A stretch of 64,000 nt of DNA from the NCBI GenBank assembly GCA_963682175.1, contig OY821793.1, forward strand, positions 24,697,493 through 24,761,492, read 5' to 3'. This document shows, piece by piece, positions 11,720-22,304 of this stretch. Below the pieces are notes generated by a model. That model had not been told where the DNA came from. It made no database searches and saw only the letters and a list, made by a program, of their open reading frames with translations. The translations under genes were made by a program, and so were the position numbers. This stretch comes from Triglochin maritima. Lineage: Eukaryota; Streptophyta; Magnoliopsida; Alismatales; Juncaginaceae. Position 1 is the stretch's first letter; each line of letters opens with the position of its first letter.

Positions 11720-11727
11720 TATAAATA
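11720..11727 (+). promoter_or_regulatory. TATA box in the 5' LTR
   Basis: TATAAATA lies directly downstream of the palindrome array and about 600 bp before the LTR end. It would drive the genomic RNA. The copy in the 3' LTR is at 15116-15123. Confidence 0.65.
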
Positions 11728-12321
11728 GAGGATCAAGACTTGTTGTTAATACAACTCTCCAACTCAAATTGTCCCAATACATTAGAGAGAAACCTCAATC
11801 CTCAAAGCTCCCAATTCTACACTCTTTAAGCCTAAACTTCACACATTTGATCATATACTCATCCTACTCAAAGTGTGCTCAATTAGAGAGTGAATCCCAC
11901 TCAAGGTTACATTTGTTGTAAAGAGAGCAAGGGTCTTGGTGAAAGCCCAAGACAAGAAGCAAGGATTTCGGTGAAAGCCCGAAGTGTTCCTCTCGGATTG
12001 TGAGAGGTGGTGCCAAGCTCGGCGAGGGTTGTTCGCGAGCTTGAAGACTTGTAAAAGGCGTTGCTCCCGGCCCGGAACGGGGAGGCATAGTGAAGACGCA
12101 AGAGGGGCTCGAACGGAGATTCGAGAGGGGCTTGCAAGAGAGGACGTAGGCGCGGCCGAACCTCTGTAAATCCGACGCGTCTTTGTGTGGTTTGCATTGT
12201 CTTTCTCCACTTGCTTGTTTGTTTTAATTCCGCTGCATTTACTCGATTGCTTAAACAAGTAGGTGATTAGCTTAAAAAGTGATTAGTGGACCCATAGACC
12301 CACACGATCCGATCCTACATT

Positions 12322-12333
12322 TGGTATCAGAGC
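12322..12333 (+). other. Primer binding site (initiator tRNA-Met)
   Basis: TGGTATCAGAGC, two bases after the 5' LTR, is the classic plant PBS complementary to the 3' end of initiator methionine tRNA. Confidence 0.9.
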
Positions 12334-12370
12334 CTCGTTCGTTAATTTTGTTCTTAATCGATAAATTAAC

Positions 12371-13540
12371 ATGGCTCTTAATGCATCCACACCAAATGAA
12401 TCATTTAAACCACCATATTTTGATGGAGATAACTTTGTATCATGGAAATCTGAAATGTCTTCATTTGTTAAATCCATGAACATTAACATGTGGTTTATGA
12501 TTCAAACTCCATATGAATCACCTAGATATCATATTAGTAAATGGAGTTTAGAAGATGAGAAAAATGCATCCCTAAATGCAAAAGCTATGAATGTCTTATT
12601 TTGTGCATTAGGAGATGAACATTTTAATCTTGTTTGCTCATGTGATAGTGCTCATCATATATGGCAAACATTAGAAAAGAATTTTGGTGAAGGAGATTCA
12701 CCAACCGGGAAGAAGGGAGAAGCCACTCCAATGGATGTAGCTCAAGTTAGATGTGAAGAAATCAATTCAACATCTTGTTCAACATCAAGCTCATCCGATG
12801 GAGAAAGTGAAGATGAGGTATCTTCTAGTCACTCTTCAAGTTGTAGTTTAAGTGAAAAATCATCACATTCATATAAACTACAAAATGCATTTCTAAAACT
12901 TTTAGAAAAATCTAAAGAACTTCATGAGTCTAATAAGTTAGCAAATAAGCAAATTCTTGATTTGAAATGTCAAAATGCATCTATCTTAGATGACAAAAAT
13001 GATTTGCTTGCTAAAATTGAAGTTCTAACTTCTGAAAATGCATGCTTGAGGAATGAAAATTTAAATGGTAAAACTACCTCATCAAATGCAATTGATAGTC
13101 ATATGCTAGAAATCGATACAAATGACTTGCTTATTAAACTTGATAAATCTCATCTTGAAAGCAAGCAATTACTACATGACTTGAATTGCATGAATAACAA
13201 GGTTGCAAATTTAGAGATTCACATGCTTAACATGAATGAAAAGCATAATTCATTGATTAAAAATCTAAATTGCTTGAATGAATCTCTAGCAACTAAAAAT
13301 AGTGAACTTAATGCCTTAAATGAAAATTTGTCATATAAATTGCATAAGTTCACACATGGCAATGAAAACAATTTTTATGTTAAGAACATTCCGGTTCAAA
13401 TAATTGTTAAACATAATTTTGCCATGAAAAAGAAAGTAAGTGTAGAGGTACCAAAATCAACTTGGATTTGGGTACCAAAAGCTAAACTTAATGGACCCAA
13501 GCAAAAATGGGTACCAAAATCTACACTTGTAGGAGCTTGA
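12371..13540 (+). CDS. Internally deleted Copia gag polyprotein
   Basis: A 389-residue ORF starting 37 bp after the PBS. Residues 1-112 match the Copia gag N-terminus (FKPPYFDGDNFVSWKSEM, SLNAKAMNVLFCALG, IWQTLEKNFGEG). The sequence then jumps to a Ser/Asp/Glu-rich stretch (about 130-175) and a long predicted coiled coil (about 175-325) of the kind that follows the zinc knuckle in Sirevirus gags. The tail repeats a WVPK motif like the linker that normally precedes the protease. The C-terminal half of the UBN2-type gag domain and the CCHC knuckle are missing, apparently by in-frame deletion, and the ORF stops where pol should begin. The frame is open throughout. A structural gag product able to join autonomous particles is possible but unproven. 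Confidence 0.82.
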   Translation: MALNASTPNESFKPPYFDGDNFVSWKSEMSSFVKSMNINMWFMIQTPYESPRYHISKWSLEDEKNASLNAKAMNVLFCALGDEHFNLVCSCDSAHHIWQTLEKNFGEGDSPTGKKGEATPMDVAQVRCEEINSTSCSTSSSSDGESEDEVSSSHSSSCSLSEKSSHSYKLQNAFLKLLEKSKELHESNKLANKQILDLKCQNASILDDKNDLLAKIEVLTSENACLRNENLNGKTTSSNAIDSHMLEIDTNDLLIKLDKSHLESKQLLHDLNCMNNKVANLEIHMLNMNEKHNSLIKNLNCLNESLATKNSELNALNENLSYKLHKFTHGNENNFYVKNIPVQIIVKHNFAMKKKVSVEVPKSTWIWVPKAKLNGPKQKWVPKSTLVGA

Positions 13541-13880
13541 GGAAGAGATTGGTGGTGACCGGGTGAGCCAAAGCGTCGAATTCGAATCCGGTTGCATCAC
13601 CAAATCAAGATTGGAGCTATTCAAGATTCAAGTTTGGTATAAAAATTTCTATCTCTAAAATTTCTGAAAAATAGCTCTAATCTAGTTAATATGCTTAATT
13701 GTCATATCCTTAGAGTTCAATTCATTGAAAATCATTTAACCCTATTCATTGCAAATCATTTATCACATCCATTGATTCTAAATGTCAAATTTTAAATGGA
13801 TGTTAGAATAAGGCTTAAGTTGAAACTTAAATGAACTTAACTTGAATCATACTCATTGTTTCCATTTAGCCTTATTGATA

Positions 13881-14168
13881 GGGGGAGCTTAAATGTTATA
13901 TCTTTTAGAGTAATGAAGTGCAAAATTTAGGGGGAGCAACTTCATTACAAGACATCCAAATTCTATGCTTAAAGTCATATTTATTTTTATTTTTGATGGA
14001 TGTCAAAGGGGGAGAGATAATTAAGGGGGTAACTTGGAATTTGGCATAAAATTGAACAAAAACTATGCACATCCATAGGGGGAGCATTAATTTGCATAGT
14101 TTACATATACAAATTCCATGTATTTAGATAGAATTAAGATATAGGTTGTCATCATCAAAAAGGGGGAG
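13881..14168 (+). other. Repeated polypurine tracts upstream of the 3' LTR
   Basis: GGGGGAG occurs at about 13881, 13930, 14008 and 14079, and finally as AAAAAGGGGGAG at 14157-14168, two bases before the 3' LTR. The last is the functional-looking PPT. The upstream copies match the multiple-PPT architecture known for Sireviruses. Confidence 0.8.
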
Positions 14169-14170
14169 AT

Positions 14171-15715
14171 TGTTGGCTTTTTGGCCTTAATCTAGGTTTT
14201 GATGATTTAATTAACCTAATCTTAATTATGATGATGTAGAGTAGCACACATATTGCATTGCATGTATATTGTATTGTGCTAACCTCTACAGGTGATCAAG
14301 ACTCAAGAAAGAAGGAAATGAAGTCAAGACATGTAATTAAAGCTAAATCGAAGACATGTAACCTTGATTTATTTTGAGTCTTAGGAACATGTGTAAATTG
14401 AGCATACAAGGGTTAAAAACCAATCACATACACACTAGGTTCCTTAGAGAAGTCACACACAAAATTTCACATTATTTGGACTTCATTAGATCACCCAAAC
14501 CTTAGTCGGAAATCACTTATAAACTTAAACCCAGATTTCCTGTGTGAACCGGTCGACCGAACCAGTTCTCAGTTCGACCGGTTTATAACAGACTCTCCAC
14601 AGTGATTTTACCGAACTCTACCGGTCGACCGGTTCTACATTTTCGGTCGACCGATCCCGGATTTTAATATGACCGTTTTTCTTGTCGTATTCCTATAACG
14701 GTCGTATTCGTATAAAACAAACTTAACCCCAAAATACATTCGGTAACCGGTCGAACGACGACCTTGTTTCGGTCGACCGGTTGAACATTTCTTCAAGAAA
14801 CAAAATTCCCTGCTATCGGTCGACACATTTCTCGTTCGACCGATTGACCTTTGTCTCAACCGAATCCCCTTTTCGGTCGACCGCTCCATACTTTGGTTCG
14901 ACCGATTCACTTAAGTAGAGTTAAGTTCTAGCTCGTTTGTCCGACCGAATATTCTTTTGTTCGACCGTTCTCCTTGAAATCAAGTGAACGGTCGACCGGT
15001 TTAGTAGTTTCGGTCGACCGGTTCTGGACAGATTTGCAGCCCGATTTTCTGCTTTGTGTATCTTGCACAAAACCCAATCAAATCTATCCCCAACGGCTAG
15101 AAAACCTTAGGAGCTTATAAATAGAGGATCAAGACTTGTTGTTAATACAACTCTCCAACTCAAATTGTCCCAATACATTAGAGAGAAACCTCAATCCTCA
15201 AAGCTCCCAATTCTACACTCTTTAAGCCTAAACTTCACACATTTGATCATATACTCATCCTACTCAAAGTGTGCTCAATTAGAGAGTGAATCCCACTCAA
15301 GGTTACATTTGTTGTAAAGAGAGCAAGGGTCTTGGTGAAAGCCCAAGACAAGAAGCAAGGATTTCGGTGAAAGCCCGAAGTGTTCCTCTCGGATTGTGAG
15401 AGGTGGTGCCAAGCTCGGCGAGGGTTGTTCGCGAGCTTGAAGACTTGTAAAAGGCGTTGCTCCCGGCCCGGAACGGGGAGGCATAGTGAAGACGCAAGAG
15501 GGGCTCGAACGGAGATTCGAGAGGGGCTTGCAAGAGAGGACGTAGGCGCGGCCGAACCTCTGTAAATCCGACGCGTCTTTGTGTGGTTTGCATTGTCTTT
15601 CTCCACTTGCTTGTTTGTTTTAATTCCGCTGCATTTACTCGATTGCTTAAACAAGTAGGTGATTAGCTTAAAAAGTGATTAGTGGACCCATAGACCCACA
15701 CGATCCGATCCTACA
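14171..15715 (+). repeat. 3' LTR of the gag-only Copia element
   Basis: Same length and, by its reading frames and direct reading, the same sequence as the 5' LTR. It is followed by the AAGTT target duplication. Confidence 0.93.
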
Positions 15716-17120
15716 AAGTTACGGTTTACCGACGGAATGACATAAGGATAAATATTTTATTTTCCTATGACATTAAGATAAATAGTTTGATTTTGCTATG
15801 GTATTAAACCAAATAGTCAGAATCAAGTGACATAAAATCAATTTAGTTGTTTCTTGGTGGCACCCAAGCAAATAACCCTTACTTTTTCCGTTGTTCCAAC
15901 ACTACCGCCAAGCAAAATGTTCGTCCGTCCGAGTTCATGTCCAAAAAATACTCTTATATAAGTGAAGGGATGGATCTTGAGCTCTTCTTTCTTTTCTGAG
16001 TTTGTATCTCCTCTCGTGCACCACAGGGTAGGGATAAGTAAGGAAATTTCCAATGAGAACAACTAATTAGACTGTTCATTGTAAACTTGAATCATATAGG
16101 TGTGTAAAAAATTAGATGTGTTTTACGTGTACTTTGTGAAGTATGGACCACAAATTAGTTCACGTGAAAACATCATATGTTTGGGTATATTGTGCCTAAA
16201 ACCCAAAACGCCAAAAAAAAACAATCTTTTTGAGGTTCAGATAACATTTCAAGTTACAAAACTATGGTTCCTTCGATCAAATTGTCATTTCACGTTACAA
16301 GATAATGGTTCGTTTGTTCAAATTTGGCATCAAAAACTTGCCCAAGGTACGATACGAAATTATGTTTCCAAACATGTTTTATTAATACTTTATTTATAGA
16401 GATATACATTACCATGTCTCTCAAAAATATTTTTTTCTCGTAAGATGGCTAAGTGAGAAATATGGGTCATGGTTGCTTACATGTAGATGTAAGGGTTGAT
16501 ATCGTATTTGGAATTCTAAAGGCCATAACTTTCACCCAATAACAATAAATTGGCTTCCTTTTATTTGTATTTATTTTGACAGCTTAATTCCCTTACATTA
16601 GTTATGCCCTTTGTTATTAGTTTCTTCAAATCTGCCTTCATTTTCGTGTACAGACGTAAAATATTGTGTTGTTTGGGTTACGATGAAGACTTCTCATAAA
16701 ATTTATCATTAATTTTGAATTTGCTGGGCACGTCTTCGTGTGCACTAGTGTTTAAAATCTTTTGTTTACCATTTCAACAACACCTAAGACAAGAAAGAAG
16801 TATTGAGTTTAAAATACTTTCAAAATGAAGGAAATATTGAAAATTTACTTCGATGAAGTATATAAAAATATTGAAAGATATTTTATGAATCAATTGTTTG
16901 TTGGAAAATAACATCAACAGCCACGTGATCAACTCGAGCACTATAATATATAATCATCACTCGGGTGGACAACACAATAAATTTGTGACGGTTTGTAGGG
17001 ACATAAACATTGCTTCAGACACAATTTTCGTCCTTATATAAAGATCATAAGATCTTAAACATATATTATTATTTATGCAATTCAGAGAGAGTCGTCCAAA
17101 GTTACCACGTCGAGGGTGAC
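15716..17120. other. Transposon-like flank and featureless AT-rich DNA
   Basis: Removing the Copia insertion joins 10700-10774 to 15716-15890 and gives AACGGACGTTAAGTTACGG followed by a stretch whose reverse complement contains TTTGCTTGGGTGC. This resembles the arms of the candidate MULE at 51.6-53.9 kb, so the Copia element may sit in an older MULE arm. From 15890 to 17120 no gene or repeat was recognised; the short frames look random. Confidence 0.35.
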
Positions 17121-17504
17121 TGTAACATCCTCAACACAACGGAAAAATTTAAAATTTTCTAAACATCAATCAACAAAGGATATTACTCAAACACAGGGAA
17201 GAAAATGCACCAACATATATAATATATATATCCGAGTATTTCAAGTGTGATTACATCAAAAGGTTATTCAAATAAATACAAGTAATCACTCTGACCTCAA
17301 ACGATAGAAAGCAGGATCAGATAGCAGCGCTCATCTCCTCGGTCACCACTCCTTATCGCCGATCACGGTCTGAAAAGCTAACATGCAAAATGTCTGAGTT
17401 TCCAGAAGGAAACCCTGTATGCCAAACTCTACAATGCATGAAACCGAAAGACACCTAGCATGCAATTCTACCAACAAGAAAAGCATCACATCCAGGCTGC
17501 GCTC

Positions 17505-17945
17505 CAGGGCTCTTTCACCCAACCACAACACACACAACCGTTACGGGGCTCCAGAGCTTTTTCACTCAACCACTACAACCCACACTCGTCGTCCAGTTGG
17601 GCTCCAGGGCTCTTTCACCCAACCGCAGCTACCACGACATGACCAAGGACTTCAGGGCTCTTTCACCCAACCCAAACGTCCAAGGGCTCCAGGGCTCTTT
17701 CACCCAACACATGTCACACGGTCCATGCTCAGGCTCCAGGGCTCTTTCACCCAACCTGAACGCACTACGGAGCTCCAGGGCTTTTTCACCCAACCCCACA
17801 CAGACTAACTGGGCTTCAAGGCTCTTTCACCCAACCACCGCAACACTCGCATTTTCTAAGCTGGGCTTCAGGGCTTTTTCACGCAACCACAACTCTCACA
17901 CAGTTACGGGGCTCCAGGGCTCTTTCACCCAACCACCGCAACACT
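17505..17945 (+). repeat. Tandem CTCCAGGGCTCTTTCACCCA repeats in LTR A
   Basis: About ten imperfect units share the core GGGCTCTTTCACCCAACC, with spacers of 20-40 bp that vary (17505-17945). The inverted equivalent is in LTR B (30235-30630). The array lies upstream of the palindrome cluster, within probable U3. Confidence 0.85.
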
Positions 17946-18039
17946 CGTGCTCACTAGCACACTTGCCGGAAGAACATCGGCACCACAACTCGCCCCACAC
18001 AGGCAACCACAACAACCGCACCTCCAATGTGCAAAACTG

Positions 18040-18720
18040 GACACAAACGGTCGACCGCACCAAAAGTTTCGGTCAACCGAATCATACATTTACAGGGCAA
18101 TTGCCTCGACCGGCACTCCATCGGTCGACCAATCCCCACAAACAACACTCGTTCGGTCAAACCAAAGTCAGGACCCGGTCGACCATTTAGAAGTCGCCTC
18201 CCAGGTTCAACGACCAATCGGTAGAACAGCAAAGGGGACCGTTCGACCGAAAGTCACCAGGGAAAAATCCCTCACGCACCACAACAAATCTGGTCGAACC
18301 CTCAAGCACTCTCGGTTGACCGAATTCCACTAGAGAATTCCCCCAACTCAACCTACGATTCCGGTCGAACCCCCGAGAACTCTCGGTCGACCGAATTCCA
18401 CCAGGGAATTCCCCCATGCTCCACATCAAGTCCGGTCGACTGAACCACCTTTGGTCGAACCGACTACCAATCCAACTTAAGTCATCGGTCGGACAAGGTC
18501 ACACAGGTGGTCGACTGTTTTGATGGTCAACGCCCCAACGGACCTACGACAGTGCACACGGTCGAACGGCAAAGGGGTCATGTTCGACCGAAACCAACCA
18601 GGCTTGTCTCCTATGCACAACCGGTCGACCACCCTAAGGGCATCGTTCGACCGATGTGAGGCAGAACCTGAATCTCATTAAGAACGGTCGACTGTTTGCA
18701 CCAACCGGTCGATCGATCAG
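18040..18720 (+). repeat. GGTCGACC palindrome array in LTR A
   Basis: At least fifteen matches to CGGTCGACCG or one-base variants such as CGGTTGACCG and GTTCGACCGA, in spacing resembling that in the unrelated Copia LTRs. Confidence 0.75.
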
Positions 18721-19374
18721 ATAGTGAAATTTGCTGCATGCTTACTTACGACGAGCCGGAAGGCCTACCGTCGACTTCCAAATACTCACACTACACAAGT
18801 GAGCTACAACTACAAGTTTGACATACCTTAAAGGTTTGAAGAAACCTTCGAAGAACCTCGACGGCGCTTCCACGAGCACGCCTCCCAAAATCACGATCCG
18901 TCGACGAACCTCACGTTCGAACCACGATCAACAACTCCTCAACGATCCACACTCACGACTCCACCTTCGTCAACCTCCACCAACCAACCATGACCACAGA
19001 AACGAGTTAGGTCGAGGGAGGGAGAGAACCAAAACACGCGGGAAGGGTTAAGAAACCAACAACTCACCTACACGAGCAACCCAAACCCGACGCACGCCTC
19101 CGCCACACTCGAGCTCGGCACCTCCACGCCGGAGTCCAACTGAGGGAGAGAGAGTGAGAAACGTGAGAGAGAGTAGAGTGAAGGAGACGTGTGTGAGAGA
19201 GGGAAATTCACCAACAAATATCTCCCCCCCCCCCCACCTCAATCCTCACCATCCATCCAAATCCAAATCATCCCAACCCTTCATCCACTCGCCAACCCAT
19301 CTCAGCCCTCCAAATCCATCTCCTCCTAATCACCACCTAAATCACATCAAAACTCAATTAGAATTAGGGTCTCA

Positions 19375-22304
19375 TAATGACAATGTTAGATCTAGATCTA
19401 GTTTGAGTTTTAGGAGTTTATTTAAAATAAATGGACTTTTCAGGTAAGGTCAACCTCAATTGAGGTAAAATGTAATTGCTCGGTAGTATCTCTGTTTTAA
19501 AATCAGATCGAATCGGCTATTGGACTGAGAACCGAAAGCAGACCGATCAATCTATGAAAAAAATCGGACCCCACATGAACCGGTGTGAATCGAAACAAAC
19601 TGGAAAAACTGATCAGAACTCTGTGGTCGGACCGGTTTGAACTTGTTTTCATTTTTCAAACAAAAGTTATAAAAGTCATGAATTTTCATTTTTTCACGAT
19701 GTGCGGTGCCCACTCCAAACTTAGGGTTTTCAACCTTCCGACTCCACCACAGCCTCCCAATCGACTCCACCACCCGACTCCAGTCCCTCCGACCGTCCAC
19801 TCGCCCCATCATGCTCCTATTCCAGACGAAAGGTGATCTTGGTGGCCTTAGCCTTAAACTTGGGTTTGAGCTTATTCAAAGTATTTCTATTACTCTGAAG
19901 TTGAAGTAAACGTCCCTTCGTCAATTTGTTTTGTTTACAAATTTTAATTAAGTTATTTTATAAATGCACATTTTTGTTGAATTATTCATTGTTTAGGAAC
20001 TTGGTTATTAGGCTAGAAAAATAAAAATAATAGGTAAAATCAGTTCAATCGGTAAAAACGTATACTGGACCGTTGTTACGTAGTTGACTCGGTCAAACCA
20101 TCGGTTCACAAAATATTGATGTCATGTTGACGTCATCATCGATTAGATCATGTTGAATCGTCGGTTGAACCACTTTGAACAAAACCGAGTTGTTTCTGGT
20201 TTACTCTTCTAATTGCTTAAATTGATAAAGTCATGTTCGGAATGCGTGTCATTCTAATCCAATGGCTTAAATTTATAAAGTCATGTTTGGAATATCTTAA
20301 TGTATAAACTTAATTGCATAACAAATATGTTAAATTTTGAGGTTGAGTTTGTAATTTAAGTAAACTACCTATTAGTTGCATGTGCAAACACATTTTTTTA
20401 TTTGCAACACATTTTTATTATTTACATTTGTATCTTTTTTATTGATATATGATTTCATAATTAAGAAACTTTTTTTAAGTTTGTGTATAATAGTTAAAAA
20501 ATCATTTTCGTCTTATTAAGATCACATCTATATATTCGAATATTAATTTTTTATCAGATATATACATAATTGTGCATTTTTAAAAAACATAATTTGTATT
20601 TATAAAAGAAATACGTCTTTCATGTAAATTTGCAAAATGCATTTTCTAAATTTGCAATTAGTTTCATTTATATTTAGATGTGAATTATATTGGTTATCTC
20701 TTTAATGTACAATATCTTTGTATATATATACTTGCAAAATATGTGCAAAAAGTATCTTTTTTTATAAATTTGTCATTAATTCGTGAAGTTAGAATTGATT
20801 CATTTTTTTGTTTTGATTTAAATCTAATATGGTACGATTTTAAATTTGAAATTTTAATTTCTATTTTTAATTTTTAACTGAAAGGTTGCAAAAACAACCT
20901 TGTTTTTTAGCTTTTAAATAATACTTATTAGTTGTAGCTATTAAAAACTTTCCGAAAATGTCAAGTATAAACCATTATATTTAAATCCGAACAATCAACA
21001 TCGAACAACCTTATTTAGCCGAAAATGAGGTTAACCTCGTGTGAAAATCTACCATTTTAAATATTTATTTTGTACGAATTTAATATGCTCTAAAATATAA
21101 CCAAGAACTTAAACTTTGATTTTGAATGATTTTTTTTAAAATTTAATGAAAATGCGTGCCTTATGTGAAAACGAGTAGGAATCCATCTCTCATGTTTTTC
21201 TCAAATACTCGTTCGCTCATAAGATCTGGACCACAGTCCTGGCCTTGCGATGGCTCTTAGCCCGAACGCTTAACGGTGAGATCTTGATCATCTTTTACAA
21301 GGCCTATGCACAAAAATAATTTGCTCGTTTACTCTTAATTAAGTTAGCGTTCACCTTCACCACGACGCTAGAAACAATCTGGATCGACGAAGTGGAATAT
21401 ACATATTTTCAACATTAAGAGGAATACGACGAGTTGGATTCCTATGCAAATTTGGACCATCATTAGAGCGATGATTGTCGCTAATGGTGTGCGCCTTAAT
21501 TTCCAGGGGTTGTAGCAAAGTTGTTTTGCTGCATCGTTTATTTTGTAACCCTAAAATTTTGAATGAAATAACTTACCTGTCAAAAAATAAAGTTGTGTTC
21601 CGAAATAGTAACTGAAATGTGTTATTCTTTATTAGCAGATTTTGTGGTTTTAACATCATTATTATTCTCACGAAACTAATCTATATGTCTTCTCTACAAA
21701 AGTTCGGAAAAATATAATCCCGACGAAATTAGTATTGCTCAAGTGTTATTTTTTTAGAATAGACTAGCATTAGTTATAAATAAGAAAAGGTAGATTAAGA
21801 ACACAATGTTGACAAATTTGTAATTTTAGTTAGAAAATCTAAATACTATACCTAACAAGAACATTTTGATGCCGACATACTTAAGTACTCCATTTATATG
21901 AGCTAAATTTTGACATACAACGTTTCGCTAAAATTTGAAAATAAATAAATTAGGACACAATCACAAATTTATTCGATTATGCTGTGTTTTTTTTAAAAAA
22001 TTAGTTGTCTTTTGGATAAAAATGAAAAATTCTTAAATAGTCAACATATATAAGACTATTAAAAATCCTTTTGTTTCCTCCACTATTTTTGAAAAACACA
22101 CCATAACCACCTTGGTCGCTATAACATCGATCACTTCTTTAAAAGTTTATTTATGTGTCAAAACACTTCAGTTGGGGTTGTAGTCTAAGGTTTTTTTTGA
22201 TGTTATACGTGGTTTTCCGCCCAGGTTGTGGTTTTTGGATCCGTATGATTTGAGGGATTTTGAGGAGTTAGGAATTATAAAGTTGACAAATTGGTCTTTT
22301 TATG
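19375..22304. other. Repeat-derived and AT-rich intergenic DNA
   Basis: 19480-20200 is rich in AACCGG/CGGTT words (for example GGACCGGTTTGAAC and CCATCGGTTCAC), typical of a degraded hAT-type MITE, but its ends were not resolved. 20240-21180 is very AT-rich with no feature. 21190-21590 ends with TTTGTAACCC, GAATGAAATAAC and a short A-run, resembling the 3' tail of a plant LINE; this is weak. 21600-22304 shows nothing. Confidence 0.35.

Larger units (their letters stand above)
10775..12319 (+). repeat. 5' LTR of the gag-only Copia element
   Basis: Starts TGTTGGC and ends CCTACA. U3 (about 11150-11640) carries some 14 copies or variants of the GGTCGACC palindrome. A TATA box is at 11720-11727 and a GC-rich R/U5 follows (about 12000-12180). 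The minus-strand frames inside it (91, 135, 96 and 69 codons) overlap one another and have no homology I recognise. Confidence 0.93.
10775..15715 (+). mobile_element. Young non-autonomous Sirevirus-like Copia retrotransposon (gag-only)
   Basis: A complete LTR element of 4941 bp with two 1545-bp LTRs (10775-12319 and 14171-15715), each TG...CA. It is flanked by a perfect 5-bp target duplication AAGTT (10770-10774 and 15716-15720). Every reading frame in one LTR is reproduced exactly at a constant 3396-bp offset in the other, so there are no indels and apparently no substitutions, implying a recent insertion. The PBS is the initiator-Met type, as in Copia elements. The 1.85-kb interior holds one gag-derived ORF and several GGGGGAG tracts. 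Protease, integrase, reverse transcriptase and RNase H are all absent, so it must move in trans. Multiple polypurine tracts and LTR palindromes are known traits of Sireviruses; the lineage assignment is inferred. Confidence 0.92.
17121..19374 (+). mobile_element. Solo LTR, family 1, copy A
   Basis: Starts TGTAACATCC and ends GGGTCTCA, about 2.25 kb. It is homologous along its whole length to copy B (28859-31027, inverted) and more distantly to copy C (25769-27812). Shared order: TGTAACATCCTCAA, a TCTGAGTTTCC...GGAAACCC block, a tandem CTCCAGGGCTCTTTCACCC array, a GGTCGACC palindrome array, then a GC-rich part and TCTCCTCCTAATC near the end. No PBS, PPT or coding sequence adjoins it. No clear target duplication (GTGAC left, TAATG right). 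The superfamily is not certain; such long LTRs starting TGTAAC are common in plant Gypsy elements. Confidence 0.72.

Noticed and set aside
11851..12258. 135-, 96- and 69-codon minus frames in the LTR R/U5 region
   Set aside because: Overlapping frames in three phases over GC-rich non-coding LTR, antisense to the element transcript, no domain.
17505..17945. Regularly spaced repeats resembling a CRISPR array
   Set aside because: Plant nuclear context, imperfect repeats, variable spacer length, and inside an LTR with an inverted homologue at 30235-30630.
17419..18333. Overlapping plus frames (129, 197 and 128 codons) in solo LTR A
   Set aside because: Repetitive GSFTQP-like translations arise directly from the tandem repeat in all frames; no protein family.
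21190..21590. 3' end of a LINE
   Set aside because: Tail-like AATGAAATAAC plus a short A-run only; no reverse transcriptase or RNase H sequence upstream, so mentioned but not called.
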